Below, in pieces: positions 1 through 12,468 of a DNA stretch of 64,000 bases (its first letter is position 1; each line of letters starts with the position of its first letter). The position numbers and the translations under genes were made by a program. The notes under the pieces are model-generated. The model saw only the letters and a program-made list of their open reading frames with translations, was not told the origin of the DNA and searched no databases. Source of the stretch: Luzula sylvatica (Eukaryota > Streptophyta > Magnoliopsida > Poales > Juncaceae); assembly GCA_946800325.1 (NCBI GenBank), contig OX326956.1, positions 12,937,167-13,001,166 of the forward strand, in the 5' to 3' direction.

Positions 1-790
1 ATCGATTTCGGTGACCGTTTTTTCACCGTTTTTCCACCGTTTTTTCACCGTTTTACGGTCCCCGACCGTTCCGTACCGTTTTCCGTATTTTACAACATTG
101 CGCTGGAGAAGTTACTTCCTGCATGTCTCTGACTTTGTAGAAAGCTTTCTATACTGCATGAGAAACAAAAAACATATTAATATTCCAAAATATACAAAAT
201 TAAATCTAGGATCTATTTATTTGTAATAAAATTAAAAGTTGGTAAATTATACAATTGAAATGACCTCAAACGTACCAGTCGAGTATCGACACGTACCAGT
301 GGAGTATCGCAATTTGATAACAATGACTTGATCTGCACGTATAAGAGTAATTACTTAATTTAACAATAAATTAAAGAAAGTAGTGAAGAGTTTTAATTGA
401 TTCGAAATTAAAATTAGATGATAATTACTTGATCTTCACTTTTCTATTATAATCGCTGCACTTCGCTTAAATCGTAAAAAAGCCCCATGAATTGATCAAT
501 AACCCTAATCCTGCCCCAAACACCCACAATTCAGCATAATTTTAAGTAATTAATTTCTAAATGAATCCTAATTAGCAAATGGTGTTTTAAGAAATATTTA
601 TCATTTAACTACCACCATTAAGTAATTAATTTGTATAAGAAGAACCTTTATTTTCCTGAAATTCAAAATGAAAACAAATTAAACTTGGAAATGTCAATTT
701 CAGATGTATATCCCTCGGAAATTTACCTAATTCGATGTATAACCCTCGAAACGTCAAAATATCATATATACCCCTCCATAGTGTGAAATG
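1..790. other. AT-rich intergenic, short tandem repeat at left edge
   Basis: The first ~80 bases hold a degenerate 11-14 bp direct repeat built on caccgtttt. The rest is AT-rich with no open frame worth calling, no recognisable exon and no RNA gene. It ends at the target-site duplication of the transposon at 791. Confidence 0.6.
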
Positions 791-1350
791 CTATGTTACG
801 CGGATACTCCAAAAACACCGAAGTATCCTGAGGATACGGGTATCCGATACGGATACGGGTGCGATACGGCTGCGATACGTATCGGATACGCCATGTGGAG
901 TATCCGAATTTTTTAATATTATTTTTTTTCGGATACGGCGGGGATACGGCAGGATACGGCTGGGATACGTTTAGGATACGGCTGGGATACTCCATTTAGG
1001 ATACTTCGGCCCAATATATGTTTTGGCCCATAATATTTTTAAATAATTTGTATATGATACTTCTAGGATACTTCTAGGATACTTCTAAAATTAGTTTTAG
1101 GATACTTCTAAAATAATTTAAGATAATTTTATGATACTTGTATTGTTATGTTGATTATTTTTATTGTCATGATATTTAATTTAAAAATATTATTTAATTT
1201 ATTATTTATTTATTTATTATATATAATATAAATATATTAAAATAATAACTATATAGCCGTATCCGTATCCGTGATTTTTCAAAAATTGCCGTATCGCCGT
1301 ATCCGTATCGTATCGGATACGATACCCGTACCCGTATCCGTGCAACATAG
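791..1350. mobile_element. Non-autonomous hAT-like element, family A (560 bp)
   Basis: The ends are inverted copies of each other: CTATGTTACGCGGATAC on the left and GTATCCGTGCAACATAG on the right. The element is flanked by the perfect 8-bp direct repeat gtgaaatg (783-790 and 1351-1358), the target-site size of the hAT superfamily. Both subterminal regions are packed with ggatacgg motifs (inverted on the right), as expected for subterminal transposase-binding repeats. No transposase frame is present, so it is non-autonomous. Relatives lie at 33,066, 49,035 and 62,724. Confidence 0.85.
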
Positions 1351-1358
1351 GTGAAATG

Positions 1359-1701
1359 TCATGAATTGTCCTGAAAAATATAAGAAACGGGCAGGCAAGT
1401 TTCTCGCGCATCCAGACCGGACGGCTTAGATCAATTAGGTTATAGGAAGCATTTAAAATGTGAAATACCTTGTCTGCCCTGCCTTTTAAAATGCGAAATA
1501 CATTGTCTGCCCTTCCGTTCCCATATGCACGGACCCATCAAGATTGGCAGGGCTCGATAATTAGTTCACTATTTGTGCGAAACAGTACTGCCGTTAGGTC
1601 CAGCTACGAGCACATTAGCCTTGCTCAATCTAAATCAAACAAAATGAACAAAATCGGCAGAATAGAGTAGAAACAATTGGAAGATGAGGTGAGAAAATTA
1701 C
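1359..1701. other. Intergenic, nothing recognised
   Basis: A short direct repeat (aaaatg(t/c)gaaatac followed by cttgtctgccct) occurs around 1456-1512. I see no other structure. On the minus strand this is where later exons of the relic gene at 1702-1778 should follow, and none is visible. Confidence 0.4.
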
Positions 1702-1778
1702 CGTTTTTGAGCATCGACGTCCCAGACACGAATATGACGATCGTACAAAGCAATCTCGTGCGCCGTCAGCTCCTCTTC
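1702..1778 (-). pseudogene. Relic first exon of a SUMO-activating enzyme subunit 1 (SAE1/AOS1-like) gene
   Basis: On the minus strand the frame from 1778 to 1702 reads EEELTAHEIALYDRHIRVWD and continues DVDAQKR up to a good donor (CG|gtaattt). This matches the conserved N-terminus of the non-catalytic subunit of the SUMO E1 heterodimer (EELT..E.ALYDRQIRVW...AQ.R in plants). The only nearby upstream ATG (1782-1780) is one base out of frame, and an in-frame TGA precedes the exon. No second exon follows before the hAT-like element or the window edge. I read it as a decayed gene fragment. A real gene with an unseen upstream exon and a distant second exon beyond the edge cannot be excluded. Confidence 0.55.
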
Positions 1779-1978
1779 GCATCTTCAAGCGATCGCAAAT
1801 CAACCCTAGAAATCAATTGAAATCCACCACCGTCTCAGATGTGTTGAGCGCCTCTCTCTCTTTCTTCCTCTCTCCCTACCCGTCGCTCCCTTCTCTGGGA
1901 AGAAGTCGCCGTTCTCTCTGTCCCTGGCTTGTATGGTTTAGGGTCAGGGTTGTATGGTTTAGGGAAGAGAAGGGTTGT

Positions 1979-2002
1979 GGGGGGGGGGGGGGGGGGGGGG
2001 GG
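1979..2002 (+). repeat. 24-bp poly-G run
   Basis: An uninterrupted run of 24 guanines follows a CT-rich stretch (1850-1880) and a ggtttaggg-rich stretch. It can form a G-quadruplex. The exact length is likely unreliable because homopolymers of this size are prone to sequencing error. Confidence 0.8.
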
Positions 2003-4613
2003 TTGAGACACTGACATGAGCGGAGAGACAGTGACATGGGGGAGAGGCGAGGGGGTGTTTTGTTTGGGGTTGTTAAACAGTAACGGGAGACGTGGCAAGT
2101 CAGGGTTGAGCAAAATCGTTCTAAATTTAGTGGGAGGGGTTTATTTCATATGAAATGCACCCAAATTGTATCCAATAATACACACAATTAATATATTTTT
2201 TAATAAAATTAATTAAAAATTTTTAAAAATTATTTATTAAAAAACCACATGAAACAAGAAAAAATCGACTGACTGAGAGTTCGGATTTTTTTTTTTTCCA
2301 ATGCTCTTTCCATGAGTTTTGTTTGAGAGCTTCATATGTGATAATGATATATAATAAACAAATAAATTATATTGATTAATTTGGGTTAATTATTTTACAT
2401 AGGGGGTGCTCAAATGGCTTGATTTATTCGAATATCAAACCGAATCGATCGAATTCGGTTTAATCGGTTCATTTTTACGATTTATTTGGTTCGGTTTGAA
2501 AAATGAATTGAATTTGAACCGAAATGTGTTAATTAGTTATTTTAAAATTTAAATTTATGGTCGATTCAACCCAACTAAATTTCCGTAAATCCGGCCCATT
2601 TTTTTATTTCACGGTTCATTTGACATTTCACGCACAAAACAATATAATTAATCAAACTTATTAGATGATTAGTTAACTTTTTAATTAAACTACGACAAAA
2701 GATTCTTAATTCTCTGAATACCAATTAATTTTATCTAGTTGACTAGAAACTAACTTGTGACAATTTTTTGAACATAAATATTTTTGGACAATTTTCTTAA
2801 TTAGAATGTTAATCACATTGATTGTGATCAAGTAACTATGTGGTTAATTGACATGAAAATTATAAAAATGTGTTCATTTAATTAATTAGATTAACACATA
2901 GAAAAAACTTATGACAATTATCTTAATTATAAGCGAATTATCTTATTTTAAAGTAACTAAATAGTTAATTATTAATTGTCAGAAAAACAAATAATAAAAA
3001 CAAATGGCAATTTATAAGCCAACTAACTCGTGATAATTTTATTAATTGAAATTATTTTGAGACAATTATCTTAATTAGAATGTTTCATATATAATGAAAT
3101 TATTTTCTCATAACCAAGTAGTTAATTGACATGAGAACTAAAAAAATGTCAATGAAATTTAATTAGATTAACACATAAAATAACCTATTACTTGATTAAC
3201 ATATTTAATTATAGTAACACACAATTACTCAACAAATCTTTCTATTAAATTATAAATCTAAATGAATTAACAAAAAATAAAAAAAAAAATCAAAAATGAT
3301 GTCTATTTAATTAACAGCCCGTAGGGCCAGGCCCATATCTACTTTTATCATGATTCAAATTCAAATTCTCGCAAATATGTACTATCTACATTTTTCACTT
3401 TTCAGACGTATATTCTTTTGTCAACACGTGTTATTTTATGAGATTTTGTGTATGATAAGTCATGTCCACATCAACCACTTCCGCAGAAAAAAATATTGTC
3501 TGCAAACTTTATTTTACGTGTCCTTTGCAGGATCTCGTGTAACGATAATTTTATATCAAAATGTGTAAGGAGTTGTCTAATGTGGAAAACATTTAAACCG
3601 AACCATCAATAGACGATCTAAATGATGCGCTTCAACTCGATCTATTGTACAAACAAGCACGGAAATTAATGACCATAATCCACACGAGGTAAGGTAATAT
3701 GCAATTTACTAATTTATGTTTATAATTTTCATTCTAATTATCATTAGTAATATTCTTATTTTTGTTTTTTAAGGATGGTAACTTATATGGATGCGACATT
3801 TTTACGCAAGAATCATGACACGGCGCTATGGATCAGATTTGGATTTACAACTTGATGTCATATTTCATATATATTTTTATTAGATTTGAATTTTCTCTGA
3901 TTTCTCATTGTATAATAAACCGAGTTAATAATATCAAAATTATTGTTATTTTTCATTGACATTTTTGTGTGCATGAAACTACCTTTAAAAATTAGCTCAT
4001 ATATTATGTGAGAGGACACACTAATGATATGTATCGACAATCATTCATTTAGAATGAAACGAAATGCACGAGAACATTATGATTGAACTTCCTTGTTAAA
4101 GTACTATTATTTATTATATCGATAACAATATGATCTCGAAATAAAAAATATAATAATTTATTTATTTCATCTTATTTCCATAACTAAATTAAATCGTCTT
4201 CCAAATATCATATCACATGCTCGTCATTTTTTTACAATAAGATAATACATATATTAATACCATCATAAAATAAATTTTAGGTTTACAGAGTGAATTATAC
4301 AAAAAATTATGTATTCATTAGGAAGATAAATTATATACTAATAATTAATTTAACTGCTCGAGGAAAAAGGTATTATTGTATCATTTTTATCGAATTGGGT
4401 AAGGATGAAAACAAATAATATTTTGTACAATAAAATACAACATGAAAATGAGCCAAGAAAAGTTAAGAATATATTACAAATGATAATAACTTTGGTTAAT
4501 AATATCTATGATGACAAAATTACTTGGCAAAACGACGAAAAATCTCTATTTTCTCTAAAAAAAGTGCAAGCGAGAATAAAAAAATAAATTAACCTCGGCT
4601 CGGATTTCTACAT
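2003..4613. other. AT-rich intergenic with transposon debris
   Basis: About 2402-2640 resembles the gaattcggtt-type repeat also seen at 20,937 and 42,845. From 2640 to 3300 there are many diverged direct copies of tgacaattatcttaattag/gattaacacataaa-like motifs. The stretch 3838-4025 is a dispersed repeat (see its own entry). No exon was recognised. Confidence 0.5.
3838..4025 (+). repeat. Dispersed repeat, copy 1
   Basis: This block shares an almost continuous match with 10,857-11,010, centred on tgaattttctctgatttctc and the following cattgtataata. Both copies lack coding capacity. The family is unidentified. Confidence 0.6.
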
Positions 4614-7601
4614 CTATGGTTTCTCTCTAATGTCGCGTATTTGAAACATAAGCTACAAAAAAATATATAAATATATATAAAATAAAAATAAAAACAAATA
4701 TAAGGAAATGTTGAATTACCTTGACACCCACGTAGAACGAAACGAATATCATAGCAAGAATAGGCAGAGCTGCAAAAGATTTTAAAAAATAAAAAAAAAA
4801 TCAAAACAAAAAGGGACTAAATTGCAAAATGGAAGAATAATACCTTCTTTCTCGGTCATTCTAGAGATGAGTAATTTTATGCCTGATGGCCCCGCCACAT
4901 ATCCAACCAAATTCGCAATCTAAAAATAAAAAAATAAACCATGCAAGTTTATACAAAATAATTACATTAATTATCATATAAAGAGATTACAAATAATACC
5001 ATAAGCAAACTAATCGTTACGGCACCACCAATTGCACCTAGCTCACGATGAACAAACATTGCAAAACCACTTGTCGCCTAATAACAAAAATATAATACGA
5101 AAATCTAATATATCATATTTACCCTTATAAATCTTATAAAATATTACCTTGAAGGAATTAGCTGTGGATTTTACGATGATTTCTGGTACTAGAAATATAC
5201 ATGTCAACCATGCCCACGAAATTAGCTTCCTGTTAAATCAAAATTCAAAATTCTATAAATTGACAAAAAAAAAATTAAAAAAATAATAATATATTCGAAT
5301 TTAAAAAGATTACCATTCGAGATCATGCCAAATTGCCACGAATGTAAATATAACCCAGATATTAAGAAGCTTTCTGTTCGAGCCCCCGAGAGGAATATAC
5401 ATATACCTAACATAAAAATTAAATCAAATTCATAAGTTAATAATTACATTACTGGTACCAACAATCCGTACCTGACAAGCCACTTGTTATAAGAAGCGTG
5501 CCAACTTTTCCAAAATGTTTCCAAGTCGTGGCAATTACTTATACATCTCGGCATATTTTCTGGCGTTTCAACTCCACCTAACTAAAAAAATTCAAATTTA
5601 ATAATAATAAATTAATAATACATTTTAAAATTAGAATATTAGAAGTAAATTAATTACCAGGGACAATAATCTGAAGAAGCGCCAGATTAAGAAGAATTTC
5701 AACCACATGAAATTTATGACCTAAATTCAAACAAAATAACTTTGCACTAATTCAAACAAAATAACTAACAAAAAATGGATTATTATTTTTGAAAATTTCT
5801 CTCTCGTACCCCATAAGCGACCAAGAAGATTTGAAAGGGCGATAATTTCCACCACAAGCCACTGCAAATAAAAAAATAATTCAAATTCAAATTACAGAAA
5901 TGTTATTTTTATAATTTTGTGGCTTTTATGCAAATTAGAAAGGTCTGAAATTTAATTCGAAATAAAACGGGGACCTTTTCGCAAATGCGTTGTAGTAGAA
6001 AAAATGTGTCATGATCTCTATAAGAAGCAAAGCAAAACACCATCTAAGTCCATACAAGAATATTCTCGCAAAGGAGTAATTTTTTTGCGGCGATTCCATC
6101 TGTAATATTCAAATTACGCTTATAAAGGATATTAAGTATGGTGGTAAGTGAAGTAAACAAACCTGTGAAGCGAACGCATTGAAGCTAACAGTAGGTCCCG
6201 TCATGTAAAGTGGGGCGTATATCAAATAACACGAGTACATTTGAAAAGAGTACTTGTCTACGTGGAGTCCTTTCTCCTTCAAAAGAAATAGAAATTAATA
6301 ATTTAAGCAAAAAAATATATATTAAAATTTTTAATTTTGAAGTACCTGTAAAGAATGGTAGCATGTCTTGCCAGAAGAACAAATATCGCACCTTTGCATA
6401 TGTTTCTATATATAATTTTTTAAAATTAATAAATTATAAAACTAAAATAATAATGATTAAATTTCTCAATATTATTTTTACCTTAATATCAAAAGGGCGT
6501 CTATTAAATGCCCAATAATAATCGCACCCATAGCTAATCATTCGCAACACAACTTTTTTATTTTTACAAAAATAGAGAGTTAGGACATTGGCAAAAAAAA
6601 AAAACTAATTTTAAGGATAAAAGAAAGAGTACCGAAATTAAAGCATATATGCCACCTAAAAACCCCACGGTAATTATCCAAGAAGGCCCAACTTTTTCTA
6701 CAATGTTACGAAGCGTAAATTAGTAAATATTCGAGGACTTTAATGTAAAATGTAAAAATATCGAACCCAAATGTAGAGAAAGGGTAGCCTTCATAGATTC
6801 GATTTAGTACGAGAAAAAATAAGTTGAAGCTCCATAAAATTAACATGAAATATCTTGATTTAACACAAATCTGAATAAAACAAAAACCATTTTAATTACT
6901 ACTTCAAAAGTAAAAAAAATCGAAAAAAAGAAGATAAAGATAAACCTTGGAAATGAAGTAATTTGCTGATCCAATTGCAAGGATAAAAACAACACTGCGA
7001 CAACGAAACAAAATATTTAGAATGATATTAATATTAAACCAATAAAGAATAGAAATATTTAAAATATTTAATGAAATTCATACCAAGCCCCGTGTAGATA
7101 AAACAAATAAATGAGAGACAATAAAATCCATATTAAAGACATGCCTTTTCCTCTCAAGTCATACTTATATCTACAAACATTTGCGACAATTACGAAAATG
7201 CCCATGACAAGAGTGAGAATTGGCAAGCTTCCTCGAAAATTTCTCCATTGGGGATCAGATATATCCTGTACCATTCATAAACAGATACGAAATTCATTGA
7301 ATACAAAATTGAAGACAAAAATATTTTAAATTGGAAATTTGATAAATTGGGAATTTTTACATTAAAGCGTTTAGCTAACCATCCTGTATTAAGGCTGCGA
7401 AGTCTCCCAATATATTCTGTAATTTTGCAAATTCAAACCTCATTTAGGAAAATAAAATACTCATTGGAAGTATCAAATTTTCTAGAGAGAGAAACTACCA
7501 TTGCCAAGTTGAAGAGACCTCTCGATGAAAATCGCATAGAAACCGAATGCATAAGAAACTGTGAGCAAGAGCTCGAGCTGCTTCCATGAAAAGCTTCCCA
7601 T
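4614..7601 (-). CDS. MBOAT family acyltransferase, HHAT/GUP1-like (19 exons, ~523 aa)
   Basis: Multi-pass membrane-bound O-acyltransferase of the secretory system; the acyl acceptor is not known from sequence. The exons, all phase-consistent and GT-AG, are 7601-7499, 7416-7361, 7265-7084, 6994-6946, 6870-6767, 6697-6633, 6552-6482, 6405-6346, 6276-6163, 6099-5975, 5861-5810, 5720-5658, 5581-5472, 5406-5314, 5229-5148, 5077-5000, 4919-4844, 4769-4720 and 4652-4614 (stop TAG). The protein starts MGSFSWKQLELL. Diagnostic stretches are DPQWRNFRG (exon 3), NRIYEGYPFSTFG (5), YRGVFRWHICFNF (6), the Cys-rich CDICSSGKTCY (8), EIMTHFFYYNAFAK (10), SWHASYNKWLV (13) and the MBOAT histidine block FVAIWHDLEW (14). 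Hydrophobic segments run throughout. Length agrees with plant HHAT-like proteins (~530 aa, as I remember the Arabidopsis homologue). No frame break was found. The start is the first ATG of the open exon. Confidence 0.93.
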
Positions 7602-8541
7602 TGTTCATGAAAAGTTAATCTAAGCGAAATTTGTACTAGTTAAGCTCAAAACCCAAATGGTACGTTAATGGTAAACTCAAAAATGTTGGATAAGCTCCCA
7701 AAACCCTCGATTATTCACTGATCGTACAATAGGGCAACAATTTAGCCTCAGTTTACCCCCATTTAACGCCAATATTCATCGCAAATTGACCTTATTACAG
7801 CATCAATTAACCACAATAGAGTATTATTAACTATATTCAAGTCTTAATTAACCGTTATTTTGCGCCAATTACCTAATCATTTACGACTAACCTTCAGAAT
7901 CGATCTTCTGAGCTCGTGCCAACTAGCCTTCAGAATACGATGGGAGGGAGAAGCTCGCATCTAGGGTTTCGTGAGGGCTTACTAAAAGCTCTGATCGACC
8001 TGCTGTAATAATTAAATTAATACTCTAATATCAGTAAATAAACACCTTTAATTTTATCACAAATTAAAATATATAATAATAATAATCTCAAAATAAAATA
8101 TCACAAATTATTTTGTTTTATCGTACTTTTATAACTCTTCTAAATATCACAATAATTTATTCATACATTTTCTATAATATATATTATATATTAGTGTTGT
8201 CATAAAATAAATTTTCCAGTAAATTCGTGCAACATGAGATAAAATTAGTGAATTTTATCATTTATATTGAATGAATATCATGTGATCACAGCATTACAAC
8301 ATTTTTAATTATATATTGTTAATGAAATAATTATTTAGTACAAAACACGATTAAAATTTTAATAGAGAAAATAATTATAATATTTAATATAAAAATTTGA
8401 ATAAATAAAAATATATTAAAAGTATTTAATATTGCATGATGTTGTCAAATCTACGTTTTAAAACGAAAATAAAGTAAGGATTCACTCTCGAATAGACGAA
8501 ATGTATATGGGCCCCGCAATGGGCTTGTGGCAAATAATTAT

Positions 8542-8746
8542 AATTATTTAGTACTTAAGTGTGTTCAACATTGTGATATTATACTCGTAGTATATTCACT
8601 CTCACAACATATAATGAAATAATTATACGAAATGTGCAGATCAAAACTAAGACAAAATTGAACACACTTAAGTATAATTATTTTAATATTAAATATACTA
8701 CGAGTCTTTATAAATCGAAGATTTATTGGATCATATCACAATGTTG
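8542..8746. repeat. Compound interrupted palindrome
   Basis: Three inverted pairs lie close together: acttaagtgtgttcaa (left) with its complement near 8658-8674, caacattgtgatat (8566-8579) with 8733-8746, and ctcgtagtatatt (8584-8596) with 8692-8704. The right-hand order is shuffled, so it is not one simple hairpin. It is probably a rearranged MITE. Confidence 0.65.
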
Positions 8747-10856
8747 AGAATAATAATAATGTTTAATTTAATACGTTTTTTTGCATTATGTTTTTTGACA
8801 TGATGAATATTGAATAAAATATTAACCATCATTTTTTAATCGTGACTCGTGAGGTGAGGCTCTCACAAGGAGGTCATAATATTCTGAAAAAATTCTCATT
8901 TTATTTAGACCCTTCAAAATGTTGAAAAATGATATTTACCCTTGAATTTTTTTTTTAAAAAAGGATTTGGATGCTTGTTTTGGGGTAAAAGTAACAAGTA
9001 ATACCAGTTTACATATAGTAGACATTTAATGTCCTTAATTTGAAATTATTATTTTTTGTTTTTCTTCGTGCCGATTTTCTTCTCATATTTCCGGTTAAGA
9101 AAGGATTGTTGTTAAAAAAAATATTTTGTTTAATGTCCTCTACGAGGATGTCGATTTGGTGATTTGAGCTCTTCGACTTTATAGTAGGCGTTTAATTTGA
9201 TGAAATTATTGGAATTAATGTATGGGTATAAAAAAAATAGAGAGCGGTGAAGAGGTATTCGTGTACGAAAACATTATAAAAATATGTAGTTACGGGTACA
9301 AATATGTTATGTCGTAAATATTAAATTATCCTCATTAATTAATGAGTAAATATTATTTTTAACTAACGAAGAGCTCCGAATAAAAACAATATGAATAACT
9401 AGAGTGAAAAAAAGCAATAAATAAATATTATCTCCCAATTAAAGTTTTCCGTTTGACATCCATATCTTAACTTGAAAGTTTATGTATTGATTTAAAAGTT
9501 TTCATAAAGTATTTTTTATAATTATTAAAATTGAAGTGTAACGCAAACAAAATATTCAATTTTCTTGGCGTACTTAAAATACTCCGTAATTGAAGACTAG
9601 CACACACAAATTTCTTAATTAGTAATAAGTGTAAAAAATTTCCAAATAAAGGGGTTTCTTTGAGATTTATAGTTTTGCTTGTAATTATTAGTCAAAATAA
9701 AATAAAATAAGAAATTTTTATCATAGCTCTTGTTTTTAAATTTGTATACAAACTGAAATGATATTTCAAGTATTTTTCATCGTCTCTGAATTAATAATTC
9801 TTGCAATGTTTAAATAAAAAACTAATTTTCATTTTTAAAAAAGAACAGGAGATTCAATTCATTAACAAATGCCAAAAATATTCTTTTAAGACGAATATTT
9901 TTAAAATTGTTTTCTTCTTTTTCCAATTAACAAAATGTTTTCTTCTTCCGATCTTCTTTTAAAACTAATTTTTCTTCTTTAAAACAAAATACAAGCACAA
10001 CTACTCCTAAATCACTTCAAAAGACAAAAACAATATATTTGTTCTCCCGTAAGTATCTTAACGATGATCATAAAGTTTAATGGTTATCATGAAATAACAT
10101 AAATTTCAAAACAAATATGTAGTTAAAAAAATTTAAGTATCAAACTCAATATTAATTAATTATTTTAGTCGTCTCTCGTCTATATATTATTTAGTTCTAA
10201 TTTTTTTTTTAAGTTATGTTGAGTTTGGTATGGAGATTTAAAGATCATGGTATATTTAAAAAAAAGGGTTAATGCACTTCCTTCGAACTAAAAAACGTTC
10301 TTGATGAGGTGACAAAACAGAGTTAAATGGATTGATTCGATTATCGATTCAATTTATCGTTTAATTGAATTAACACGTTAATGAACATGTACTAATATTA
10401 ATATATTATAAATTATTAATGTGTCAATTAAACGTGTCAAATAATATTTAATTGAGTCAATTAGAAATGTTAATTAATCCACATAATCTTTGTTTGCCGC
10501 CTCATCAGAGCTCTTGGGATGAGTTTAAAATTTCCAACGAAGACGATTTAGGACGAATTCAGATACTGACCTACATAGTTTATTTCATTGGATAGTTTAC
10601 AATTTATTAAATGCACGGCAATATATTTTATTTACTAATTTAATTTCACAAAAATCATTCATTATCTTAAATCTACAAACTGAACCATTTATTACCCAAT
10701 TATGTATAATTTATTTTTTCGGTCCACTTAGTCATTATCTTCTCTAATCCAACAGCTATCTACAAACTGAAATTTATAACCTGAACCATTTATCCACAAA
10801 TCTACAGACTGAACCCATTTATCTACGATGTTCTCTTTTCATGCTATTTTTTACGA

Positions 10857-11010
10857 TTCATATATACTTTTGTTATATTTGAATTTTCTCTGATTTCTCA
10901 TTGTATAATAATCGAGTCGATCAAAAAGATTGTTATTTTCATTGTTATTTTGTGTGTGAAACCACCTTTGTATACATAGTTAAAAAACTACTCATGTATT
11001 GTGTGCGAAA
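10857..11010 (+). repeat. Dispersed repeat, copy 2
   Basis: Partner of the repeat at 3838-4025, in the same orientation and diverged by scattered substitutions and short gaps. Confidence 0.6.
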
Positions 11011-12468
11011 GTAACAACATTAAAAAAAATTAAAGTGTGTTTGGATCATGTTTTTTGTGTGTGCAACAACCTTTGTATAAATTATCCTTATTTATTATTT
11101 CTCTCTCTTCGTTTTATATATATTTTGTCATGACAAATATTTTATAATTTGCTTTTTCTTTGTATTAATGTAGTACTTTTTGATATTATAATTGAACCAA
11201 TTTTATGTCATTGTTGATAATTTGTTGTCTATATAAATTATTTTGAATTATTAATAAAAAAAATTTAACTTTTTTAGGTGATGATATATTTGGATAAGAA
11301 TATTATTGTTTCTTATGTTTGTGTTAAAAACATTATTGTATGCATGCATTTTATTTTATATTTTGAATATTAAAAGTTATACTTTTTATTAGTTGACAAG
11401 TTATTTGTTTGTTTTTATTAATGATTTATAATTAAGTTATTGATTATTTAATTTCTTCCATACGGAAGTGTAATATTGTTATTTAATTAACTTTACCAAG
11501 TAACACAAATTTGTTAAAACATAGACATATTATTTTTATTTTTCATAATGATATTTTTAAATTTACATATCTAAAAATATGAATAATAACATTTTAAAAG
11601 TTCAAGAAGATATTTGTGTCACGTAAATTTTTATAAATATAATAGCTACTAAAAATATTTGTTCGCTTTATCCTTATATAAATATAATAACTACTCAAAA
11701 TTTAGAGAATAATATAAATATGAGTAATGATTTTTGGAAAGAAATTATATGATAGAATTGACAATATTTGTTTCTTTACGGTTTTAAATATTATTATAGA
11801 GCAAAAATTATTCATTATCATAGAAAAATAGTTTTAAAATTAGGTAATTGACAGATTATTAACGAAAAAGACGTTGATGATGGGTATATGTGATATTTTA
11901 ATGACTTTATAGGGTTTACCATAATATTTGAAGAGTTTCGAACGGTATCCATAATATTCGAAGGAATTTGCAGGAGTATTCGTAAAATTTACATTATTGA
12001 GGATATATATGAAATTATGATGTTTTACGAGGATACAACTTTTAACGAAAGTACAAGAGCAAATTTGATGTAGTAAGATTTTACCCGTTACCAATAATCT
12101 GGAGGTAGCGAAGGTCATGCAAATTCTTTGCAATTCACCACGGAAAAATTACGCCTATATTTTAATATTTTTTGGTCACGGGCCAGTGAATAATTGTGGG
12201 CTTTTAAATAAAAGGCTATTTATCCTGCCTTCAGATAAATTAATTATTAAAAAAAACATATAATTAATTAATTATGAAATAATATATTTATTAAAATCCA
12301 TCTCAATGAATAAATTTTAGATAAAATAAATTAATTTTTAATTGTGTATTTCTTGTTATTTATCCTGTTAATTAAGGGTGTTAATTAGGATATAGAGGAA
12401 TTGCCGAATTGGTGGTGAAATCTGGGGACAAAATAAGATTTGAGGGCCGCTCTCTCAGAAAACCGGCG

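Larger units (their letters stand above)
7602..12468. other. Long AT-rich intergenic region between MBOAT and MED31 genes
   Basis: 7602-8000 is the likely promoter and 5' UTR side of the MBOAT gene, with moderate GC but no further exon recognised. 8000-12,400 is very AT-rich with short low-complexity tracts. It contains the compound palindrome at 8542-8746 and a dispersed repeat at 10,857. An imperfect inverted pair (gatgaggtgacaaa / tttgccgcctcatc) brackets about 10,305-10,510. A decayed gtatatgtgatatttt-type repeat lies at 11,880-12,150. No protein or RNA gene was recognised. Confidence 0.5.

Noticed and set aside
735..1411. Several frames of 60-80 codons on both strands
   Set aside because: Made by ggatacgg subterminal repeats of the hAT-like element; the same artefact recurs at 48,975 and 62,503.
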